The notes below the pieces were generated by a model. It was not told the DNA's origin, searched no databases, and saw nothing but the letters and a program-made list of their open reading frames with translations. DNA of 64,000 bases from Clostridia bacterium (GTDB taxonomy: Bacteria > Bacillota > Clostridia > Oscillospirales > CAG-272), in contig JAQXHN010000033.1 in assembly GCA_029007295.1 (NCBI GenBank), forward strand, positions 1-64,000, given 5' to 3'. Below, piece by piece: positions 43,136-52,165 of the stretch; position 1 is the stretch's first letter, and each line of letters starts with the position of its first letter. A program made the translations under genes and the position numbers.

Positions 43136-46100
43136 TCAGTCAATATCCACTCTTGAACCGTATAACATATAGCTCCGGTTATCTTTTACGTAATATATAT
43201 ACGGAATAACGGAGTAGGAATAATCCGACTTAAGAATAACCCTAAAATTAGAAGTTAAATTTGTTTCCGAAGAGACTATTTTATAATACTTGTAAACCGA
43301 ATTTCCGTCTGTATTCAAATAATCATTAACGGTATTAGCGCTTAAATCCGTATCAATTCCCTTGGAAACAATTACTCCGGTCTCAATAACAATTGAATTA
43401 TCGGGAACAAACCACGAAGATGTCGCATACTTTCGTCCGTTAACAGAACCAAAATCGGAAATTGAAATTCTTGCATCTTGAGATCCTGTTCTCTCGGCGC
43501 GAATTTCGGCATTTCCAAGAACTCTGTAATTGAATATCGGGCTCGTGCTTACGGTTTCCCCGTTAACTACCCAGCGTTTAAAAGTCGCAGGATCTGCTTT
43601 AAGCGTCAAAACGGAATCATATTTACAATTATAAGTTCCGCTGTTGATCGCACCCGTAACAGATACTGTGTAATTTTCCGTTCCGAAGCCGTAAATTTGC
43701 AGCTTTGTATCGGATATTCCGTTATATGCGTAGAGCAAGCTCCTGTTTAAAGCGCCTTTGTCATACAAGGTGTGCCCGTTTACGGGGGTGGGTAAAATTT
43801 TGTTATTTCTGTCTGTCAATATTTCTCCGGACTGATCCGAAATATTGTAAACAGCGCTCATAGCCTTATTGTCAACAAAGAATACCGACGCAGTCATTTT
43901 CCTGTCGGAGGAATTCAAATTCGGATTCTTGTAAACAATTCTGTCGGGACAGGCGATATCTGTTTCACCGAAGACGCACTTATACTGAGAATAGTACGGA
44001 ATATCGTTGGTTAAATATACGGGATTATAATTGTCCTTTGAATAAAGCTCCAAAGAAACAACGGTATTATCCTTTACATACAGCCAGTTATCCTTTGAGG
44101 TTATGTCGTATTTTACACTTTTACCCGAAACATCGGTATAAACAATTTTACCTAAATTACTACCGGACGCGGACGCAAACAAGCTGTTGTTCTTTGATTT
44201 AAGTCCGAGATAAAAATTACAGTCCTCCCAATATGCCGTAAGCGTAATCGGTCTGTAGTTAAATTCCTCAAGTGCGTCGGACATTTTTATTACTTCGTCT
44301 TTCAATCCCTGATTTATACCGTCCGTGCGGAATTTGTATCCGTGTACAAGAGAGCTTTTACCGTTTAAGGTATAATCTGCCATCATATAAATCTTTTCCT
44401 GCACACCGTTATCAAGCTTTCCGTTATTGTTAACATCGTAAGCTTCATTTACGGAATAATACACAGGATTGCCCGAATCGTCAAAGTGACCGTCCCATTC
44501 TCCGTCGCAGTCATAATCAATAAACCAACCTGTGAGAGCCTGGTTCTTATAAGACCATCCGAGATCGCGAACATTGCCGGTATTCAAAAGAGAAAATGCA
44601 TAATTGCTTACAATGCCGTCATTGATATATTCGAACGCATAATTATTCTTGTCGCCGTTTACAGCGGCTTTTCCCGCATAATATCTTACGCCTACGTCCC
44701 AGGATTGATAAATATCGAAGGGGCTCTGACCGTTAGAGGTTGCAGCTGCTGCGTCTACAAATATTTCACTTGCACCCATTTCATATATCGGATTATAATT
44801 CAAGCCACCCTGACTGCTGTTATAAATAATATTATAACAGCCTCTGCACCATGAGTAAGTGCCGAGCTTATATTCGTATAACGGATTAACCCTTGATATA
44901 GGATGCCATACATAAGAAAGTCTGTATTTCCACGAATTACTTGTTTCAAAAGTGTTGGAATTTAACTCGCTTTGATTATACTGAGTATATGAATCTCCTT
45001 TTATGTAGAAAGATCTATCCGCTGTATCACTTCTCGCAGTTACTTTTGGATGCGTATCAATATCTACGGGAACAGAAACATCATACATATTATATTTGTA
45101 CATCATGTTTCTGACAACACTCTCGCTGTACTTTAATTTAAGCTCCTCTTCAATGGCATTTAATGTATCGTTGTATTCATCCGAATAAACAGAATCCTTG
45201 AACACCAACGCCCCCGAATCGTCCCAAATACCGTCAAGACCGTGGCCAAAGCTTTCAACATAGGAGCCGATACTTCTTTCTTTAACCGTATATTCAGAGC
45301 TGCTCAAGCTTATATATTTGTAATTATTTGTCTTGTCAAAATATCCGATTTTTTGCACGGAAGAAGTGTCAAAAGCATTATCAATGTATGCATTGCCCAT
45401 AGGGTCTGTCGCTATTTCGGGAAAAACATAATAGTCATGATAGTACATTTGCATACAGTTTCCCAAGCTGTATTCATCCGAAGCAACTGCATATGAATAA
45501 ACGGTAGATGTATATGTTTCTCCTTCGTTTGAAACTATTCCCCTTCCGTCGCTGAAGCCGTTTGAAGAAAATGTAGCGTTATTACCTATCTTACCGTTAT
45601 GATTGTTTGCATGATACCTGATTTGCGCCGTTTTCAGCGTCTTTCCCGTCTCCGAAGCCCAATAATTAGCAGTTAAGACAACATCACAGCTGTAATTAAA
45701 CGTATACCCGCAGGTAGAAGCATTTAACGGGTTGATAGATGTTGAATAAGGATGAATAAATAAATCATAGAATACCTTATCCAATTCTTTATATTTTGCA
45801 GGACCGTTTATTATTTCCTCATTTGTGCTGGTATATACTTCAGCATATGTTGTGGCGAAACTCTCATTTGAAATAACCTTAACCAGAGGATTCTGCCAGC
45901 ATCTCAAATAAGTTAACCCGTTAACTGCAGACGGAAATTTATTAAAAGCGCTCTTATATGTCTCCCCGGTTTTTATAACCAAAACCTGATATCCTGAATA
46001 TGCGGTATCAGACGTCCATTCTTCCGATAAGGTTTGGCCGTATTCGGTTACAACTCCTTCTCCGTCACCTTTTCGTCCCTCGGTAACCGAATCGTAAGTA

Positions 46101-48841
46101 TAATATCCAAGACCCTTTTCTGCGTTCCACGAGCCGATATCTGAACCGGAAGAATATCCGCTGTTTATTCCGTAAATCGGGTAATTTGAATAAACGGAAA
46201 GGCAAAAATTATTTACGTCTGCATTCAAAAGGACCTCATAGCAGCCGTTAACGGTATAGTCGCCGTAATTTGCAACGAATACAGTGTTATCCTCAAATAT
46301 TTTTACTGCACTGTATTTGGAATCTCCGTACTTAAATGCAAAACTCCAGTCATCAGGAGCGTCAGACGGATGCTCTCGATACCCCCAACCGACAAAGCGC
46401 GATTCGCTTACCGAACCCTTTTCACAGGGATTAAAATCAGGATGCACTACCGCATAATCGTAGGTCGGCTTAAAAAATACAGAGCACTGAAGTAGCGTAT
46501 ATTGCTGAGATCTGTTGGTGTATTTGTAGTTAAGCTTACGCATTATTTCTTTGTGACAGCCAATGCAGTAGCTTGAATCATATTGGGTGGTTCCGTTGTT
46601 TTTTGAAGTACCGCCATCATAAAACTGCTCTGAAAAGACAGCGTTATGCTGAGTCTTGGTATCACCGTAATTTGAATACCAGTCATCGTGAGCGCAGTAT
46701 CTTGCTTCAAGCGTAACATCTGAGTTCAGCAGGAACGAGTCGCATTTCGACCATGTTTTTGTATGATTGTTGTATAAGAAAACACAAGTATCGCTTCCCT
46801 GTGCAAACCAACCTATAAATCCGCAATCTATACCGTTTTCCGTAACATATGACGGGACTTGAGCCATACCGTACGGCGAAGACGACGGCAAAGGAATTTC
46901 CGTCAGCTGACCGGGAACAGTAACGCTTATGGTTTTATCGCCGTTGTCAAAAACACCTTCCTTAGCATTATAGGTAACTGTATAATCGGAGTTAGACCAA
47001 TGAGCATACAGTGTAGCGCTATCAACATCTTTATCCCAAGAACGCATACTGTTCAAGCTTGAATCGTAGTACATGGTGCCGCCGTCGATCGAGTCAAAAT
47101 ATCCTACAAATATATAATTATCATCTCTTGTAGGCTTTGTATAATCCGATAATGACGGCATACTCGAATCAAAAACTGCAATTTTTGTTCCCGTTACACC
47201 GCCGTTTCCGCCGTTCTGATTAAAGCTGAGTGTCGTTTTATTTGCGGCCCATTCAGCGGTAATTGTTAAATCATTGGCCGGCATGGTGCTTGGCACGCTC
47301 GGAGTCCACGATGAAAAAGAATAACCTAATCTTGTGGGGCTCGGTATTACGATTACGGTACCGAAGGGCACTAATCCGTCAGTATATGAGCCTTCAGCGA
47401 TACCGCCGTTAAAATTCCATGTTAAAGTATACTCGTGCGGTTTCCAAATCGCATATAACGTCACGGTTGCATTATCAACGGCAGACAGATTACTAACGCT
47501 TTCGCCGTCCCGGTACTTTACTGTTTGTCCGTCGGTTGACCATCCCAAAAAATCATAACCTGTTTTTAAAAAAGCATTTGCCGTCAGCTGTGTGCTTTTT
47601 CCGTAAGTAAAGGACTGATCGGCCATAGTTCCGCTGTCCGCACCGTTTCCGTCAAAATGAACATTATAAGTATTTCCCTTCCATTCAGCCGTAATTTCGG
47701 AATTTCCGATTATTTGATACGGCAACGAAGATATATTCTTTCCGAGATTGGTTTCTCCCAAGAGCCAACCGTTAAAAGAATAACCCGTTCTTGAAACGAT
47801 AGGCGGATTTAAAAAATCTCCGTAATTTAAAAGCTGTACATTACTTCCGGAATCTATAGTACCGCCGTTAACATTATAAGTCACCGTAAAAGGATTATTG
47901 AAGAAATTTATCGCATTATATTCGGTACCGCCATAGTTAATAGTTTTTAAAGTAAACGAACCTCTGCAGTCGTTTCCGGGCTGTGTCATTCCTATCGCAG
48001 GATACAGCGAAGCAGAGGACATTCCGACATCCGAAGATGTAAACCATGTGCTGTATGGCTTGTTAAAGTCGCCAAACTGAGTATATTCCAAATGGGGATA
48101 ATCGGTATAGGTTATTGTCCATGAAGTAGCTGAAATTACTGTATCACCGATAACGGCTCGGCAATTTGAGTCGAATCCCAATTTACAAACCGACTCTCCT
48201 TGAGGAATCATTGAAACGGGATTAGATGAAAAATCACAACTGTAAACAAAAATTCTGTACTCGCCGCCGACAATCAATTTCATTTGCAAAGAAGCAAAGA
48301 TTACCTTTTTTGAAGAATTTAAAATACAGCACAACGAAAAACCGGTGGTGCTTCCGAAGGTATCCCACCCACCGAAAAGTGAATAATATCCTTCTCCGCC
48401 GTTCCAATATGCCGCCCCGTTGTTTCCAACGCTGTAGTGAGGCTGATACTCCATCGGAGTACTCTTAAAAGCTATATTTACAGTATCGTATTCAGAAATA
48501 TTATTTATGTCATAACGGAAAAATGTATTTTTAAAATTTACGGCGCTTTGCAAGGAAAGACCGGCGTTTGAATAAATATTATTTCCCGTTACTTCAGCTT
48601 GGTCAGCAACATAAATCGAACCCGGTGTTTTATTTACATCAACACCTGTAAGTCCGTGGTTACCGTAAATCTTCCAGTTTGAATTCCAATTGTTGGAGGT
48701 AATTACACTACCGCTGGTATATCCGTTAATTACAGCATTAATTTTAATTGATGAATCGAAAATAAGCATATAAAAAACCAGCATTACTGACAACATTAAT
48801 GCTGTTATTCTTCTTATTTTATTTCCGATTAATTTTTTCAT
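43136..48841 (-). CDS. Giant exported protein with InlB-type repeats
   Basis: A 1901-aa secreted protein with a basic start and hydrophobic signal (ITALMLSVMLVFYMLIF). About residues 320-700 hold at least four InlB/Listeria-Bacteroides repeats (TVTYNVNGGTID..GYSFNGW; YNVHFDGNGAD..GYDFLGW; YTLTWNFNGG). There are C-x-x-C pairs (YCIGCHKEI, WCRGCYN), unusual outside the cell, and a calcium-loop-like DVNNNGKLDNG near residue 1440. A late repeat-like part (FKRWVVNGETVSTSPI) resembles domains in the transglutaminase protein. No LPXTG or SLH domain is seen. It is first in the cluster, after a perfect promoter with an about 85-base leader. Likely adhesin or matrix protein. Confidence 0.82.
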   Translation of the reverse strand: MKKLIGNKIRRITALMLSVMLVFYMLIFDSSIKINAVINGYTSGSVITSNNWNSNWKIYGNHGLTGVDVNKTPGSIYVADQAEVTGNNIYSNAGLSLQSAVNFKNTFFRYDINNISEYDTVNIAFKSTPMEYQPHYSVGNNGAAYWNGGEGYYSLFGGWDTFGSTTGFSLCCILNSSKKVIFASLQMKLIVGGEYRIFVYSCDFSSNPVSMIPQGESVCKLGFDSNCRAVIGDTVISATSWTITYTDYPHLEYTQFGDFNKPYSTWFTSSDVGMSSASLYPAIGMTQPGNDCRGSFTLKTINYGGTEYNAINFFNNPFTVTYNVNGGTIDSGSNVQLLNYGDFLNPPIVSRTGYSFNGWLLGETNLGKNISSLPYQIIGNSEITAEWKGNTYNVHFDGNGADSGTMADQSFTYGKSTQLTANAFLKTGYDFLGWSTDGQTVKYRDGESVSNLSAVDNATVTLYAIWKPHEYTLTWNFNGGIAEGSYTDGLVPFGTVIVIPSPTRLGYSFSSWTPSVPSTMPANDLTITAEWAANKTTLSFNQNGGNGGVTGTKIAVFDSSMPSLSDYTKPTRDDNYIFVGYFDSIDGGTMYYDSSLNSMRSWDKDVDSATLYAHWSNSDYTVTYNAKEGVFDNGDKTISVTVPGQLTEIPLPSSSPYGMAQVPSYVTENGIDCGFIGWFAQGSDTCVFLYNNHTKTWSKCDSFLLNSDVTLEARYCAHDDWYSNYGDTKTQHNAVFSEQFYDGGTSKNNGTTQYDSSYCIGCHKEIMRKLNYKYTNRSQQYTLLQCSVFFKPTYDYAVVHPDFNPCEKGSVSESRFVGWGYREHPSDAPDDWSFAFKYGDSKYSAVKIFEDNTVFVANYGDYTVNGCYEVLLNADVNNFCLSVYSNYPIYGINSGYSSGSDIGSWNAEKGLGYYTYDSVTEGRKGDGEGVVTEYGQTLSEEWTSDTAYSGYQVLVIKTGETYKSAFNKFPSAVNGLTYLRCWQNPLVKVISNESFATTYAEVYTSTNEEIINGPAKYKELDKVFYDLFIHPYSTSINPLNASTCGYTFNYSCDVVLTANYWASETGKTLKTAQIRYHANNHNGKIGNNATFSSNGFSDGRGIVSNEGETYTSTVYSYAVASDEYSLGNCMQMYYHDYYVFPEIATDPMGNAYIDNAFDTSSVQKIGYFDKTNNYKYISLSSSEYTVKERSIGSYVESFGHGLDGIWDDSGALVFKDSVYSDEYNDTLNAIEEELKLKYSESVVRNMMYKYNMYDVSVPVDIDTHPKVTARSDTADRSFYIKGDSYTQYNQSELNSNTFETSNSWKYRLSYVWHPISRVNPLYEYKLGTYSWCRGCYNIIYNSSQGGLNYNPIYEMGASEIFVDAAAATSNGQSPFDIYQSWDVGVRYYAGKAAVNGDKNNYAFEYINDGIVSNYAFSLLNTGNVRDLGWSYKNQALTGWFIDYDCDGEWDGHFDDSGNPVYYSVNEAYDVNNNGKLDNGVQEKIYMMADYTLNGKSSLVHGYKFRTDGINQGLKDEVIKMSDALEEFNYRPITLTAYWEDCNFYLGLKSKNNSLFASASGSNLGKIVYTDVSGKSVKYDITSKDNWLYVKDNTVVSLELYSKDNYNPVYLTNDIPYYSQYKCVFGETDIACPDRIVYKNPNLNSSDRKMTASVFFVDNKAMSAVYNISDQSGEILTDRNNKILPTPVNGHTLYDKGALNRSLLYAYNGISDTKLQIYGFGTENYTVSVTGAINSGTYNCKYDSVLTLKADPATFKRWVVNGETVSTSPIFNYRVLGNAEIRAERTGSQDARISISDFGSVNGRKYATSSWFVPDNSIVIETGVIVSKGIDTDLSANTVNDYLNTDGNSVYKYYKIVSSETNLTSNFRVILKSDYSYSVIPYIYYVKDNRSYMLYGSRVDID

Positions 48842-48932
48842 TATGATAATATCCTCAATTAAAAGATTAAATAAATATGAAATACAAAATTTATTAACAT
48901 AAATATAATATCATAACTATAATATTTTCGAG

Positions 48933-48961
48933 ATTATAGCATATTTTTAACAATTTGTCAA
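48933..48961 (-). promoter_or_regulatory. Promoter of the surface-fibre cluster
   Basis: Perfect TTGACA and perfect TATAAT 17 bases apart on the minus strand. The AT-rich leader of about 85 bases has no other element that I recognise. Confidence 0.88.
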
Positions 48962-49040
48962 CGGTTTGTCATATATTTGATTAAGATAGTGCTTTCAAAT
49001 ATATTAAAATCAGCTATCATTAAATATTATTCAAAATAAA

Positions 49041-49078
49041 AAAAATAATTCCCGTATTTTTGTCGAAATACGGGAATT
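49041..49078 (-). terminator. Rho-independent terminator after the small P-loop gene
   Basis: AATTCCCGTATTT pairs perfectly with AAATACGGGAATT around a 6-base loop, followed by ATTTTTTTT on the minus strand. Confidence 0.92.
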
Positions 49079-49090
49079 AAAATAATAATT

Positions 49091-49501
49091 TCAGTCTATA
49101 TACTTCTTAAGCTCGGGATCAATATTTTCAACGGGTATAGAAGAAGTAATTACAAATTCAAGATTGTTTTTCTCGGAAAAAGCATCAATCAAAGAAAGCA
49201 GCTGCTTAAATTTATCCATATCATTTAAACAAATCTTAAGCGCAGAATCTATAAAGAAGTGCGTAATATCATGATTACTTGCATACATTCCGCAAATCAG
49301 ACCGTAAAGAGCGTCCGCATTTGTAATGTCATATATATCTGTATCGACTAAACGCGTCTTGTACGTAATTTCGTGAATAAGCTTGTTACCTTTTTCAAGA
49401 CATACCACACAGCCGTTCGTTTCCTCGGTAGCTTTGTTGCACATTGTGATGAGTTCTTTGGTTTTACCTGTTCCTTTTACGCCTACAATAAGTTTAAGCA
49501 T
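49091..49501 (-). CDS. Small P-loop NTPase-like protein
   Basis: A 136-aa protein with Walker A GVKGTGKTKELI at the very start and an acidic strand that may serve as Walker B (HFFIDSALKICL). The fold seems a minimal P-loop domain; similar short proteins in Clostridia are sometimes labelled twitching-motility or PilT-like without evidence. It has a good AGGAG ribosome site, follows pgi by 18 bases and ends at a terminator. Function unknown. Confidence 0.65.
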   Translation of the reverse strand: MLKLIVGVKGTGKTKELITMCNKATEETNGCVVCLEKGNKLIHEITYKTRLVDTDIYDITNADALYGLICGMYASNHDITHFFIDSALKICLNDMDKFKQLLSLIDAFSEKNNLEFVITSSIPVENIDPELKKYID

Positions 49502-49519
49502 TTTCTTTTCCTCCGTTTA

Positions 49520-50857
49520 TTAAAGGTTAATATTAAGTTCCTTGCGGATATTATCGTATTTTTCCCCTTCCTTGCCAAGAAGCGCAAGCATATTTGCTTT
49601 ATACGCTTCAACACCGGGCTGATCGAAGGGATTTACACCGAGAGTATAACCCGAAACAGCACATGCAAGCTCAAAGAAATATACCATATAACCGAAGTTT
49701 TCTTCGTCTGCTTTATCAAGCTCCAAAATAATGTTAGGTACTCCGCCCTCCGTGTGCGCTATCGCAGTTGCCTTAGTGGCAATCCTATTGATATCGTGCA
49801 TTTGGCGTCCGGAAATGTAATTCAGTTCGTCAAAATCCTCAACGTCAAAGGGAACGGCCGTTTTTGAATCCGAATTTACAATATCAACAACCGTTTCAAA
49901 AAGATTCCTTTCTCCCTGCTGAACAATCTGACCGAGTGAATGTAAATCGGTCGAATAGATTACGGAATCCGGAAGAATTCCCTTTCCGTCCTTTCCCTCG
50001 CTCTCGCCGAAAAGCTGCTTTAGCCACTCGTTCATAAGAGCAAAACAAGGATTATACGACGCATAAAGCTCGATCTTCTTGCCGTTTCTGTATAAAATAT
50101 TTCTGTATGCTGCGTACTTTAAACAATCATTCTCTTCAAAAGGCAATGAAGTAAAAGCGTCCTTTGCGGCTTTTGCGCCGAGAAGCATTGCGTCAATATC
50201 GCATCCGGCAACGGCAATTGGAAGGAGTCCTACGGGTGTAAGCACAGAGTATCTTCCTCCGATATCATCGGGAACAACAAACGTTTTATAGCCGTTCTTA
50301 TCGGCAATCGTCTTTAACGCACCCCTTGCCTTATCTGTTGTTACAAAGATACGCTTTTTAGCTTCTTCCTTTCCGTATTTACTTTCGAGAAATTCTCTGA
50401 ATATTCTGAAAGAAATCGCGGGCTCAACGGTTTTTCCGGACTTTGATATAACATTAACGCAAACATCCTTGCCCTCGCAAACCTTCAAAATATCGTTAAT
50501 TGACGCCGACGAAATATTATTGCCGGAAAAATAAATTTCGGGTGCGTCCCCTCTAAAGCTGTTAAACATCTGTCCCTTCAGAAATTCTATCGCCGCTCTT
50601 GCGCCGAGGTAGGAACCGCCTATACCGATAACGACAAATACGTCGCACATTGAGCGGATTTCCTTTGCCGATTCTTTAATTTCTTTAAATTCCTGCGTTT
50701 GGTAACGGTCGGGTAAATCGTACCAACCGAGAAAATCATTACCTTTACCTTCTTTATTTGCGGTAATTTTAAAAGCGTTTTCAATTTCGGTTTTAATTTC
50801 CTGTTTTTTTGCCTTTATATCCTCGCTGAGATATTTTTCACTTAATTTAATTGCCAC
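49520..50857 (-). CDS. pgi: Glucose-6-phosphate isomerase
   Basis: A 445-aa enzyme interconverting glucose 6-phosphate and fructose 6-phosphate. Signatures: VVIGIGGSYLGARAAIEFL, the SIS-domain phosphate site VNVISKSGKTVEPAISFRIF, FVVPDDIGGRYSVLTPVGLL and QLFGESEGKDGKGILP. The start is GTG, with AAAGGAAT upstream; no better ATG is nearby. It is co-directional with the P-loop gene downstream and the carboxypeptidase upstream at 38 bases. Confidence 0.98.
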   Translation of the reverse strand: MAIKLSEKYLSEDIKAKKQEIKTEIENAFKITANKEGKGNDFLGWYDLPDRYQTQEFKEIKESAKEIRSMCDVFVVIGIGGSYLGARAAIEFLKGQMFNSFRGDAPEIYFSGNNISSASINDILKVCEGKDVCVNVISKSGKTVEPAISFRIFREFLESKYGKEEAKKRIFVTTDKARGALKTIADKNGYKTFVVPDDIGGRYSVLTPVGLLPIAVAGCDIDAMLLGAKAAKDAFTSLPFEENDCLKYAAYRNILYRNGKKIELYASYNPCFALMNEWLKQLFGESEGKDGKGILPDSVIYSTDLHSLGQIVQQGERNLFETVVDIVNSDSKTAVPFDVEDFDELNYISGRQMHDINRIATKATAIAHTEGGVPNIILELDKADEENFGYMVYFFELACAVSGYTLGVNPFDQPGVEAYKANMLALLGKEGEKYDNIRKELNINL

Positions 50858-50895
50858 TTTTTTTGATTCCTTTCGGTTTTTCCTATTTAACCTGC

Positions 50896-52035
50896 CTAAA
50901 CGGCAAGAAATTTGCTAACGAATTTTTTTAAGAGCTTTGAATAGGTTATTATCGGAACGTCCTCCGTCAATGTAATATTGCTTTGACCTATTTCTTCATT
51001 ATCAATGTAATAAGTAATTTTTCCGACTGTGCTTCCCTTTTTCATCGGAGCCGTTATAAAATCGGGCAGCTCAATTTCCGATCTGATTTTTTCTCTTTGT
51101 CCTTTTGAACACAAATAATTAAATGACGGATATTCAAGTGTGCAAAACTCACAACTGCCCTTAATTACCGGAAATTCTTCGAGTGTGTCGCCGGAAAAAC
51201 GGGCGGTTTCATAATTTGCGAATCCGTAATCAAGCATTCGCTTGGCCGCGGCGTTTCTTATATCGCTCGTCGGCGCCCCCATTATTACCGAAATCAATTG
51301 AGTCCCGTCGCGCATCGCCGTTGCACTGATACAGTACATAGCTTTTGAAGTCGAGCCGGTTTTAAGACCGTTTGCGCCTTTATAAAATCTAATTAACTTA
51401 TTTGTGTTTGTCAGTCCGAATGTTCCGTCGCGAAAAGTATCTGTCCAAATTGTCGTATATTCAAATATTTGCGGGTGCTTCATAAGCTCTCTTGACATTT
51501 TTGCGATATCTCTTGCACTGGAATAATGCTCTGTTGCAGTATCGTCAAGTCCGTTGGTATTCTCGAAATGTGTGTTTTCCATACCGAGCTCCGAAGCTCT
51601 TTCGTTCATCCTCTGAACAAATGCTTCTTCGCTTCCGCAAACATATTCCGCCAAAGCCACACAAGCGTCATTTGCCGAAACAACGGCAACACATTTAAGC
51701 AATTCTCCGACGGAGAAGCACTCGCCCTCCTTAAGGTAAACTTGAGAGCCACCCATCCCCGACGAATATGCACTGACGCTTACAGAATCATCAAGCGATA
51801 TCTCTGCTCTGTCAACGCTTTCCAAAACCAAAAGCATTGTCATAATCTTAGTAACGGAAGCAAGAGGTCTGCGTTCGTCGGCATTCTTCTCGTAAATTAC
51901 GGTTCCTGTCGCAAAGTCGCAGAGGAATTCACTCGGTATGTTTTCATCACCCTGATATTCTGCAAACGCACAGGTAACGGAATACTGTAAAAATAATACG
52001 GTTAAAAGTACAAATACAATATATTTTATGTTCAA
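50896..52035 (-). CDS. dacF: D-alanyl-D-alanine carboxypeptidase (DacF/PBP5 type)
   Basis: A 379-aa exported penicillin-binding protein that trims the fifth D-alanine of peptidoglycan stem peptides. It has a signal peptide (about 26 residues), Ser60-x-x-Lys63 in ASVTKIMT, SAND for the SxN motif, and KTGSTSKA for KTG. A C-terminal PBP5-like beta domain and a weak amphipathic end (LLKKFVSKFLAV) follow. The start is TTG, required to keep the signal peptide; AAAGGAAAG lies before it but inside a perfect inverted repeat. Its own promoter is at 52106-52134. Confidence 0.95.
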   Translation of the reverse strand: MNIKYIVFVLLTVLFLQYSVTCAFAEYQGDENIPSEFLCDFATGTVIYEKNADERRPLASVTKIMTMLLVLESVDRAEISLDDSVSVSAYSSGMGGSQVYLKEGECFSVGELLKCVAVVSANDACVALAEYVCGSEEAFVQRMNERASELGMENTHFENTNGLDDTATEHYSSARDIAKMSRELMKHPQIFEYTTIWTDTFRDGTFGLTNTNKLIRFYKGANGLKTGSTSKAMYCISATAMRDGTQLISVIMGAPTSDIRNAAAKRMLDYGFANYETARFSGDTLEEFPVIKGSCEFCTLEYPSFNYLCSKGQREKIRSEIELPDFITAPMKKGSTVGKITYYIDNEEIGQSNITLTEDVPIITYSKLLKKFVSKFLAV

Positions 52036-52043
52036 TTTTGCTC

Positions 52044-52081
52044 TTTCCTTTCGATTTTTTATTATAATATTCGAAAGGAAA
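52044..52081 (-). promoter_or_regulatory. Hairpin that covers the Shine-Dalgarno of the carboxypeptidase gene
   Basis: TTTCCTTTCGA and TCGAAAGGAAA form an 11-bp perfect stem around a 16-base AT-rich loop in the mRNA leader. The 3' arm contains the ribosome site AAAGGAAA for the TTG start. Folding would hide the site, so translation may be controlled. No T-run follows, so it is not a terminator. Confidence 0.65.
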
Positions 52082-52105
52082 TGCTATTATGTTATGTACA
52101 GAAAT

Positions 52106-52134
52106 ATTTTACTATGGTTTTAATAATTTGTCAA
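52106..52134 (-). promoter_or_regulatory. Promoter of the carboxypeptidase gene
   Basis: TTGACA and TAAAAT 17 bases apart on the minus strand; leader of about 64 bases including the hairpin. Confidence 0.78.
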
Positions 52135-52165
52135 TAACTCCGACTAAATAAATTAAAGCCTTAAA

